Shown here piece by piece: positions 10,027-19,736 of a stretch of DNA of 22,518 nt. The notes beneath the pieces are model-generated. The model did not search any database. It worked only from the letters and a program-made list of their open reading frames with translations, and was not told where the DNA came from. Source of the DNA: CAZTVF01 sp964616985 (GTDB taxonomy: Bacteria > Planctomycetota > Phycisphaerae > SM23-33); the NCBI GenBank assembly GCA_964616985.1, contig CAZTVF010000087.1, forward strand, positions 1 to 22,518, in the 5' to 3' direction. The position numbers and the translations under genes were made by a program. Position 1 is the stretch's first letter. Each line of letters opens with the position of its first letter.

Positions 10027-11952
10027 ATGCCGGAATTCGTGGCCGCCAATGATAAGCTGCGTCTGACGCTGGGGCAGGAAGCCAACTCGTGCTGGGTCGA
10101 ACTCAAGGACCTCGCCGGCGGCAAAGCCTGGCCGCGCGTGCCGCTGATGACCCTGGAGATCCACGACAAGGCCGTGCGCTACACCGAGCGAATCACCAAG
10201 TACCGCATCGACCGCATCGAGGAACTGCCCAACGGCTTCCACGTCATCGTGGGCGACGCGGGCAAGCACGTGAACCTCGGCCTGTGGCTGCGGCTGGAGG
10301 GCGCCGAGCTGGTCGTGACGCTGGTGACGGGCGAGGTGTACGAGCGGGCCCCCGAGATGTACCGCGTCTTCGCCATCGACGTCATGCCCGGCCTGATGAC
10401 GGTCAACGCCGGCGGCAAGTTGATCCTGCCGGTCAACTCGGGTGTGATCTGCGAGCCCGCCAACAAGCCCGAGCGCACCGACGCCTTCCTGCTCTACGGC
10501 GAGCAGGAGCGGTGGGAACTGGTGCCGACGATCCCCGTCTGCGCGGCCCACGCCGCCGACGGCGGGCTCATGGCCATCGCCACGCGCTGCGACAGCGACG
10601 CCCAGTGCCGCGTCCACACCGACGGCAAGGGCAGCGGGCACGTGGGCTTCGCCTTCTCGCTTCGCCGCCACTGGCCCGACCCCGTGGACATGGACAACCG
10701 CGAGTACCGTTACCTCGCCATCCCCGCCGCCGCCGACCCCGTCGTCTTCGCGGCCAAGCGCCTTCGCCGCCACGTCATGGGCACACTGGGCAAGCGTCCG
10801 CTGGCCGAGCGGGCGAAGGAGTCGCCCCAGGTGGCCTACCTGCTGGACGCGTACATCATGAAGCTCTTCTACGCCGTCGAGAACGTGGGCTACATGATGA
10901 CCGGGGCCGACAAAAGCAGCCCCATCAGCTTCCGCGACGTGATGACCTTCGACGAGGCGGGGGCCAATCTCAAGAAGCTCCACGCGGCCGGCGTCTCGAA
11001 GATTCTCACCGAGAGCGTGGGCTGGAACCTCCGCGGCCACGATGGCATGTATCCCACCCGTTTCCCCGTCGAGCCGCGGTTGGGCGGCGAGCAGAAGTTC
11101 CGCGAGCTGATCGCGCTGGGCAATGGCCTGGGCTACCACATGACGGTGCACGACAACTTCATGATGAACGTGAAGGCCTCGCCCGAGTTCGAGCCGGAGT
11201 ATCTCACGCAGGACCTGTACGGCGAGCCGCTGATCCACGGCTGGTGGGCCGGCGGCATCGAGTACGCCAGCTGGCCGCTCGCCCTGCCCGACGACCGCGT
11301 GGGCGGGCACATGGAGAAGGTGAAGGCCCTGGGCGTCCAGGGCTGCTACTACATGGATTACATGGCCCAGCCGCTGGAGACGAACTACCACGCCAAGCAC
11401 CGCGGCCCGCGCAGTCAGCACGTCGCGGGCATGCTGCGGATCCTCCGCGAGGCCAAGCGGGTTTTCGGCGGCGCCCAGGCGGAATTCGGCTTCCTGCCGG
11501 TGGCGATCGAGTTGGACCTCGCGGTCAACTGCGGTCAGGCGTGGCACATGAGGATGTGCCGGCCGGAGTGGCAGATCACGCCCCTGCTGGATCGGGTGGT
11601 GCCCATCTGGCAGCTGGCGATGCACGGGCTGATCATGAAGGAGGCCCACGGACTGAACTGGGACGGGGCCATGAACTGCATCCTCATGGGCGAGAAGCCT
11701 CGCGACGAGTGGTCCGCGCGGCCGGGCGTCATGCCCGTGCTGGACGACAAGCGCATCGCGGCGCTGAAGGCGATGTTCGACGTGGCGATCGTGAAGTTCG
11801 GTTACCTCCAGACGCTGGAGATGACGGATTATCGCGACGAGGGCGGCATCCGCACCACCCGCTTCGAAGACGGCACGGAGATCACCGCCGACTCCAAGGC
11901 CGGCCGGCTGCTGGTGAACAACAAGGAAGTGCCCCGTCCCGCGGGGCTATAG
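10027..11952 (+). CDS. Probable glycoside hydrolase-like protein of unknown specificity
   Basis: This is a 641-residue protein I cannot assign to a numbered family with certainty. The first 270 or so residues look beta-rich, like the N-terminal sandwich of several glycoside hydrolases. From about residue 290 the pattern suggests a TIM barrel: FDEAGANLKKLHAAGVSKILTE, GLGYHMTVHDNFMM, then GCYYMDYMAQPLE, where Asp444 is a plausible catalytic acid. RSQHVAGMLRILREAKRVFG and AQAEFGFLPVAIELD follow. This layout recalls the DUF5696/GH101-like group, but that is an impression. A short beta-like tail (FEDGTEITADSKAGRLLVNN) ends the protein. There is no signal peptide, so it should act in the cytoplasm. 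The ribosome site AAGGAGA is strong. It is transcribed alone and converges on the FG-GAP gene. Confidence 0.75.
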   Translation: MPEFVAANDKLRLTLGQEANSCWVELKDLAGGKAWPRVPLMTLEIHDKAVRYTERITKYRIDRIEELPNGFHVIVGDAGKHVNLGLWLRLEGAELVVTLVTGEVYERAPEMYRVFAIDVMPGLMTVNAGGKLILPVNSGVICEPANKPERTDAFLLYGEQERWELVPTIPVCAAHAADGGLMAIATRCDSDAQCRVHTDGKGSGHVGFAFSLRRHWPDPVDMDNREYRYLAIPAAADPVVFAAKRLRRHVMGTLGKRPLAERAKESPQVAYLLDAYIMKLFYAVENVGYMMTGADKSSPISFRDVMTFDEAGANLKKLHAAGVSKILTESVGWNLRGHDGMYPTRFPVEPRLGGEQKFRELIALGNGLGYHMTVHDNFMMNVKASPEFEPEYLTQDLYGEPLIHGWWAGGIEYASWPLALPDDRVGGHMEKVKALGVQGCYYMDYMAQPLETNYHAKHRGPRSQHVAGMLRILREAKRVFGGAQAEFGFLPVAIELDLAVNCGQAWHMRMCRPEWQITPLLDRVVPIWQLAMHGLIMKEAHGLNWDGAMNCILMGEKPRDEWSARPGVMPVLDDKRIAALKAMFDVAIVKFGYLQTLEMTDYRDEGGIRTTRFEDGTEITADSKAGRLLVNNKEVPRPAGL

Positions 11953-12020
11953 CCCCTGTCGCCGGTTTTCGGTATCGTCCCGTTCCGGCGCCTCCTGCTC
12001 GGCGCCACCCTGCTTGGTGC

Positions 12021-12050
12021 CACCCTCAAGCGGTACTCCGCTTGGGGGTG
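12021..12050. terminator. Hairpin between convergent genes
   Basis: CACCCTCAAGCGG (12021-12033) pairs with CCGCTTGGGGGTG (12038-12050), 12 of 13 Watson-Crick plus one possible wobble, with a 4-base loop. It sits between the convergent ends of the GH-like gene and the FG-GAP gene, so it may stop transcription both ways. There is no T-run. The upstream CTCGGCGCCACCC and the CACCC...GGGTG core recur at 21798-21829. Confidence 0.5.
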
Positions 12051-12108
12051 TCCTAGAATGCGCCACAGGCCTGCACTCCACTTTGCGGCGGAGTCGCAGC
12101 CAGACGCG

Positions 12109-14058
12109 CTACAGGTAAAACCCGCCGTATACGTTCCAGTTCGTCAGCGTGCGCGGGGACTGCGCAAAGGGGCGGGCGGGCAGGCGGTCGGGGCCGTAGA
12201 TCTCGACCGTGTTTTCGCGGCGGACGAGCAACTCGTCGACGCCGTCGCCGTTGACGTCCCAGGCGATGGGGAACACCGCGGCCCCGCGAGGCAGGTCGAC
12301 CACGGGCTCGAAGTTGCCGTCGGCCAGCACCTGCCCAAACCGCAGCAGGGCGCTGCCATCGCCCAGCCAGTTCACCGGGATCACTGAGCAGCGAGGCACC
12401 TCGCGCGTCAGCAGCAGCTTCCCGTGGCAGTCAAACAGGTTCAGGATGAAGAAGTTGCCCCACGCGGTGACGACGACGAACTGCCTGCCGGGCAGATCGG
12501 GGCGGAAGCGGCCGCAGCCCAGGGCCTGCGCGTGGCCGACGTAGTGCTGCGCCAGAACGCGGCCTTGCGTGTCCAGCAGCATGAAGCCCAGGTCGCTGGC
12601 GGCCATCGCGATCTGCATGGGCGCGTTGTCGCCGGGGCCGAACCGCCCCAGGATGACCGAGTCGAGGTGCTCGGGGCCGGGGAAGCGGTTGTGAATGGCG
12701 TCGCCGCCGGGCACGGTCCACATCGTGTTGCCCTCGCAGTCGAGCATGGAGTAGCCGCCCATCACCTCGTCGCGTCCGTCGCCGTTGATATCGGCTGCCC
12801 TCGGGTAGTGCCCGGTGTTCAGCGCGCGGTGCCATAGCGGGGCCAGATCGCCCGTGTACGCCCACAGGTTGCAGTAGCGGTCCTTGAGGATGAAATCCTG
12901 CGGCGAGGGCAGGCCCCGGAGGTTGCACACCAGGAACGAGTCGCCGACGGTCTGGGGGTAAAAATCCTCGCGGCCTTTGTACGCCCGCGGCGTGGGGCAA
13001 CGGCGTTTGACCTTGCCGGTGGCGCCGTCGACGATGAGGATCTCGAAGTCCCGGGTCACCATTAGCTCCATACGCCCGTCGCCGTCGATGTCGGCGGCAT
13101 TAAACGCGAAGCCGCCATGCACCGCGTGGCCGCCTTCGACCTTCTGGCCGAAGCGCCATAGTTCGCGTCCATCCAGGCCCAGCGCGGTCATGCCTGTCAG
13201 GCGGATGTAGTCCAACTCGGGCACCGACAGCTCGCACGCCAGCACCTCGGGCTTGCCGTCGTCGTTGATGTCCTGCACATGCACCCACTTGGCCGATGCA
13301 GGCACGGGCACGGTCGCCAGCAGCTTGGGCCGGGGGTAGTCGGCCTTGCGGGTTGCGGCTCGGGTGGTGCGACGCCGCTGTGTCTCGGCGATGCGCTGCG
13401 CCTCGGCCGGCGAGGCCGTCACGTGCACGCCCGCGAAGCGGCAGGGGCCCTCGGTACGCAGGGCGATGCCCCCGCGGGCGTACGCGTCGTCGGTCACGTC
13501 GATCACAACTGCCCCGTCAAGCGAGACCTCGATCCGCGTGCCCTCGCAGGTTACGCGGCAGCGGTAGAGGCGGTCGCGTTCGATGACCACGCCCGCCGAC
13601 GTGCCCAGCACGACGTGGTCGTTCTGGTCGCGGCGGATGATCTGCAGGGCCTCGCCGGCAGCGAAGCGGATCCAGTAGTTGCGGCGGCTGGTATGGTAGC
13701 GGACGACGGGCCCGCCGGGGCCGTCGCTGGCGGCGACGTCGAGTTCCAGCGTGTAATCCCGCCATTCGTCATCGCCCGCGCGGAGCACGACGTTGAAGAA
13801 TGATTCGGGCTGCTCGAGGAACCGCCGCCCGCTGCGTTCGATGACGCGCCATGGCAGGCGGCACTGCATCCAGTTGCCGGTGCGCGGGCTGTTCCACATG
13901 TAGTGCAGCGACGGCTGGGTCCACTCGCCAATGCCCTCGCACCCCAGCGGCACATCCGTCCACTGGTCGCCCGTCGACGCCGGGCTCTCGATGCGGTCGC
14001 ACAACGGGTAGCTCGTGAAATCGTCCGCGAACAGCGACACAAGGCGGTCGTCCGGCAT
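12109..14058 (-). CDS. FG-GAP/VCBS repeat protein with an N-terminal LamG-like domain
   Basis: This 649-residue protein starts MPDDRLVSLFADDF at 14058, after AAAGGAG with six bases of spacing. Residues up to about 220 look like a concanavalin-type sandwich of the kind found in DUF1080 or LamG domains (GEWTQPSLHYMWNSP, DYTLELDVAASDGPGGP, GGIALRTEGPCRFAGVHV). From about 255 onward there are FG-GAP-like beta-propeller blades with calcium-loop motifs DINDDGKPEV, DIDGDGRMEL, DINGDGRDEV and DVNGDGVDEL, spaced as in integrin-type or rhamnogalacturonan-lyase-type propellers. Such proteins are normally exported, yet no signal peptide is visible here. It is the third gene on the strand after uvrA and the Gfo/Idh oxidoreductase, with a 94 bp gap. 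A role in binding or cleaving polysaccharide fragments is possible; catalytic residues cannot be identified. Confidence 0.85.
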   Translation of the reverse strand: MPDDRLVSLFADDFTSYPLCDRIESPASTGDQWTDVPLGCEGIGEWTQPSLHYMWNSPRTGNWMQCRLPWRVIERSGRRFLEQPESFFNVVLRAGDDEWRDYTLELDVAASDGPGGPVVRYHTSRRNYWIRFAAGEALQIIRRDQNDHVVLGTSAGVVIERDRLYRCRVTCEGTRIEVSLDGAVVIDVTDDAYARGGIALRTEGPCRFAGVHVTASPAEAQRIAETQRRRTTRAATRKADYPRPKLLATVPVPASAKWVHVQDINDDGKPEVLACELSVPELDYIRLTGMTALGLDGRELWRFGQKVEGGHAVHGGFAFNAADIDGDGRMELMVTRDFEILIVDGATGKVKRRCPTPRAYKGREDFYPQTVGDSFLVCNLRGLPSPQDFILKDRYCNLWAYTGDLAPLWHRALNTGHYPRAADINGDGRDEVMGGYSMLDCEGNTMWTVPGGDAIHNRFPGPEHLDSVILGRFGPGDNAPMQIAMAASDLGFMLLDTQGRVLAQHYVGHAQALGCGRFRPDLPGRQFVVVTAWGNFFILNLFDCHGKLLLTREVPRCSVIPVNWLGDGSALLRFGQVLADGNFEPVVDLPRGAAVFPIAWDVNGDGVDELLVRRENTVEIYGPDRLPARPFAQSPRTLTNWNVYGGFYL

Positions 14059-14121
14059 CGCAGGCTCCTTTGATGGAGTAACCCCCGACGTGCGAATTGG
14101 GTTCGTTTGTCTGTCCGCAAG

Positions 14122-14133
14122 CATCCGCGGATG
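14122..14133. promoter_or_regulatory. Perfect 12-bp palindrome, possible operator
   Basis: CATCCGCGGATG lies in the 94 bp gap between the oxidoreductase and FG-GAP genes, about 65 bp before the FG-GAP start. It could be a regulator site or part of a processing stem. I see no convincing promoter beside it. Confidence 0.22.
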
Positions 14134-14152
14134 TGGGCGGCGAGCGAGTAGC

Positions 14153-15160
14153 TTAGCCGAGCCTTTTCCTCATGGCCATCCGCGTGGATTCGCGGGCGAT
14201 GCGGGTGACCTCGAGGCCCTCGCGGCCGGTGGGCAGCAGGGGGGACTCGCGCCCGGTGAGCAGCACGCGGGCAAACTCATCGTACATGGCATCAAAGCCC
14301 TTCTCGTGGTGCCACGTGAGCTTCTGCGTGCCGCGGCGGTTGCGGACCTCGAACAACTCCTGCTCGCGGTTGTAGCGGATGACGCCCTCGGTGCCGATCA
14401 GGTCGTAGTGGAAGTGATGCACGGGCTGGGACGCCGTGTGCGTGTAGGAGTAGCTGATCTCGACCATCGTGTGGGCGCCGCTGGCGTGATCCATGTGCAG
14501 CCACATGTGGTCGGGGGCCTCGAACTCGTCCACCCACGCCCCGTGCGCATCGAAATGCGTGACCTTCGGGTCCACCCACCAGCGGGCGAGGTCGATCTGG
14601 TGCGTGCCGCAATCGACCATCGGGCCGCCCTCGAGCATGCGGCCGCGCCGCCGCTGATTTTCCACGCCGTCGGCCCCGAACTTGCCGTGGACGTTCCAGA
14701 TGTAGATCAGGCGCAGCGACTGCACGCGCCCGATCTCGCCGGCATCGACGAGCTCCTTGATTCGGATCGCCGCGGGGCTGAAGCGGTAGCAGAAGCCCAC
14801 GTACAGCCGCCGCCGGGCTCGCTCCATCGCCGCGATCATCTCCTCCGACTGGGCCGCGTCGTCGGCCAGCGGCTTCTCGCACAGCACGTGCTTGCCATGG
14901 CGCGCGGCGTCCAGGACGTTCTGGCGATGGCAGGGGGCGGGCGAGGTGATCGCAACGGCGTCGATGCCGCTGCCGAAGAACGCCTCGCCATCGGTGAAGG
15001 CCAGCGGCACGGCGAACTTCGACTGGGCGGCGGCGAGGTTCTTCTCGCTGGGGTCGAAGATGGCCACCAGTTCCAGGTCCTTGCACTGCTTGATCGCCGG
15101 CAGGTGGGCGTAATCCGCCACCACGCCGCATCCCATCAGGCCAATCTTGATCCGGGACAT
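14153..15160 (-). CDS. Gfo/Idh/MocA family oxidoreductase
   Basis: This 335-residue NAD(P)-dependent oxidoreductase acts on sugars or polyols. It has an N-terminal Rossmann fold (IKIGLMGCGVVADYAHLPAI; the dinucleotide loop is GxxGCGxxA-like), the family signature CEKPLADD near residue 95, and the C-terminal catalytic stretch GGPMVDCGTHQIDLARWW near 180, where the His is the usual catalytic residue. Length is typical. The ATG at 15160 follows GAGGAAACT, and the uvrA stop lies 7 bp upstream, so translation probably benefits from uvrA readthrough. The pairing with a repair gene is unexpected; the downstream FG-GAP protein fits sugar metabolism better. The substrate is not predictable from sequence. 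Confidence 0.95.
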   Translation of the reverse strand: MSRIKIGLMGCGVVADYAHLPAIKQCKDLELVAIFDPSEKNLAAAQSKFAVPLAFTDGEAFFGSGIDAVAITSPAPCHRQNVLDAARHGKHVLCEKPLADDAAQSEEMIAAMERARRRLYVGFCYRFSPAAIRIKELVDAGEIGRVQSLRLIYIWNVHGKFGADGVENQRRRGRMLEGGPMVDCGTHQIDLARWWVDPKVTHFDAHGAWVDEFEAPDHMWLHMDHASGAHTMVEISYSYTHTASQPVHHFHYDLIGTEGVIRYNREQELFEVRNRRGTQKLTWHHEKGFDAMYDEFARVLLTGRESPLLPTGREGLEVTRIARESTRMAMRKRLG

Positions 15161-15167
15161 AGTTTCC

Positions 15168-18299
<3,132 letters not shown>

Positions 18300-18313
18300 G
18301 GGTAGAAACGTCT

Positions 18314-18342
18314 ATTATACGGCAGAGGGGGGGCTCAGTAAA
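18314..18342 (-). promoter_or_regulatory. uvrA promoter
   Basis: On the minus strand TTTACT (18337-18342) and a perfect TATAAT (18314-18319) are exactly 17 bp apart. Only 14 bases separate the -10 from the ATG at 18299, so the leader would be about 7-8 nt with no room for a ribosome site. No LexA-type box is visible nearby. Confidence 0.72.
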
Positions 18343-18359
18343 TCAGTAACCGGTAATCC
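18337..18359. repeat. Short 7-8 bp periodic tract upstream of uvrA
   Basis: GTAA words recur at 18338, 18346 and 18353 (AGTAAAT, CAGTAAC, CGGTAAT), a degenerate form of the heptamer array at 21704-21752. The tract supplies the -35 hexamer of uvrA. Confidence 0.4.
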
Positions 18360-18390
18360 GGAAAACTCGCGCCCGTTCCCCGTGACAGGA

Positions 18391-18420
18391 TTGCTTTTTC
18401 GGCCCCGCCTCGTGTATATC
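18391..18420 (+). promoter_or_regulatory. Candidate promoter of the URO-D-like gene, leaderless type
   Basis: TTGCTT (18391-18396) and TATATC (18415-18420) are 18 bp apart. The ATG starts six bases after the -10, so transcription should begin at or next to the start codon. No ribosome site is present, in agreement with a leaderless mRNA. Confidence 0.45.
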
Positions 18421-18426
18421 ACCCCC

Positions 18427-19620
18427 ATGCCAAACATCAAGCATTGGACGAAGTCGGAGATTCCGCGGAAGCTGGTCGAACTGGCCCATGCCAACGAGGG
18501 GCTGGCCCCGGTGGATCTGGACAAGTTCTGGGCCGATCAGGAGCTCGCGGCCAAGAACCCGTTCGGCAAGGATATCCCGCAGGTGGCGATGGGGGCGATC
18601 CTCACCAACGAGTGCGTCTACGACGAACTCGGCGTGCCGGAAGACTACTGGAAGTACGACCACGATGAAGCCTGGCGGCTGGAACTCAACAAGGCCTACA
18701 ACAAGAAGGCCGAGAAGATCGTCGGCCGCAAGCTGCTCAGCGAGGCGCCCGGCACGCCGGCCGACCGGCGTTACCCGGCCCACAAGCAACTGTCGGACGT
18801 GTTCGAGGCGAAGAATGTCTGGCACGACCGGTCGTGGTGGCTGCAGCAGTCGGCCAACACCGAGGACGAACTCAAGGCCCTGCTGGACCGCGTGGACCAG
18901 CGCGACATCCGGAGTTTCATCCTGCCGCCGAACTGGGCCGAGGAAAAGGCCCGCCTGACGGCTCTGGGCGTCAAGCCCCCGCTGTATCGCGGGCAGCGCG
19001 GGCCGGTGACCTTCGCCACCAGCGTGTACGGCCTGGAGAATCTCGTCTTCCTGCTGATGGACAACCCGGACCTCGCCTTGCGATTCCGCGACACGATCCT
19101 CCGCGTCATGCTCGAGATCGGCCGCGTGCTGGACGAAGAGGGCGGCTACACGCCCGAGACGGCGCCCAAGGGGTTCGGCTTCGCCGACGACAACTGCTAC
19201 CTGCTGACGCCGGAGATGTACGAGCTGTTCGGCGCCCCGATCCTGCGGGCCATGTTCGCCCGGTACGCCCCCGGCGAGAATGACACGCGCGGCCAGCACA
19301 GCGACTCGGCCATGGGGCACCTGCTGCCGATCCTGGGCCGCATGGACCTCAAGTGGGTGAACTTCGGTCCCACGCTGACGGTGGCCGAGATTCGCCGCCA
19401 CTGCCGCCGGGCCGTCATCCAGGGCCAGCTCGCCCCCTTCACCTACAGCCGCAACGAGGAAGAGAACATCGTGGCCGAGTTCCTTCGCGACCACGAAGAG
19501 GCCAAGGCCGAGCGAGGCCTCTCGTTCAGCACGGCCGGCTCGATCAACAACGGCAGCCGCCTGACGGGCATGCGCCTGATCATGTCCGCGATCCAGAATT
19601 TCGGCCGATACGATTCGTAG
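18427..19620 (+). CDS. Uroporphyrinogen decarboxylase (URO-D) family protein
   Basis: This 397-residue protein carries URO-D-fold features: FGFADDNCYLLTPEMYELFG (about 250-269), GQHSDSAMGHLLPILGRMDL (about 289-308) and VNFGPTLTVAEIRRH. These match the URO-D-like branch that includes corrinoid and other methyltransferases, rather than HemE, whose N-terminal substrate-binding motif is not seen. The function is probably methyl transfer or an unknown reaction on a small molecule. The ATG at 18427 is chosen because the promoter lies directly in front; the frame stays open upstream but only antisense to uvrA. The TAG stop at 19618-19620 lies inside the terminal inverted repeat of the element that follows, so the natural C-terminus may have been trimmed. 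It is divergent from uvrA and convergent with the GH36 gene. Confidence 0.83.
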   Translation: MPNIKHWTKSEIPRKLVELAHANEGLAPVDLDKFWADQELAAKNPFGKDIPQVAMGAILTNECVYDELGVPEDYWKYDHDEAWRLELNKAYNKKAEKIVGRKLLSEAPGTPADRRYPAHKQLSDVFEAKNVWHDRSWWLQQSANTEDELKALLDRVDQRDIRSFILPPNWAEEKARLTALGVKPPLYRGQRGPVTFATSVYGLENLVFLLMDNPDLALRFRDTILRVMLEIGRVLDEEGGYTPETAPKGFGFADDNCYLLTPEMYELFGAPILRAMFARYAPGENDTRGQHSDSAMGHLLPILGRMDLKWVNFGPTLTVAEIRRHCRRAVIQGQLAPFTYSRNEEENIVAEFLRDHEEAKAERGLSFSTAGSINNGSRLTGMRLIMSAIQNFGRYDS

Positions 19621-19730
19621 GGTGTGCAGGTTCCTCGCCGCAGGCGAAGGTCCTGCACACGGAATGTCGCGATGCCCGAGATGCGCGTGTGCAGAACCTT
19701 CCCCTTCAGGGAAGAACCTGCACACCCTAC
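19617..19730. repeat. 114-bp element with perfect 17-bp inverted ends, two palindromic units
   Basis: GTAGGGTGTGCAGGTTC (19617-19633) is repeated perfectly in inverted form at 19714-19730. Inside are two 39-bp imperfect palindromes, 19622-19660 and 19687-19725, in opposite orientation, matching at 33 of 39 positions, with a 26-bp spacer. The layout is like paired REP units (BIME). It fills the space between two convergent genes and could terminate both. No target-site duplication is obvious and it encodes nothing. Confidence 0.85.
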
Positions 19731-19736
19731 CTACAC

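Noticed and set aside
9877..11649. A 590-codon minus-strand ORF opposite the GH-like gene
   Set aside because: Composition is that of an antisense shadow, and the opposite strand has a strong ribosome site and a plausible protein.
18300..18345. A LexA/SOS operator upstream of uvrA
   Set aside because: No CTGT-N8-ACAG-like or other SOS-type palindrome is present around the promoter.
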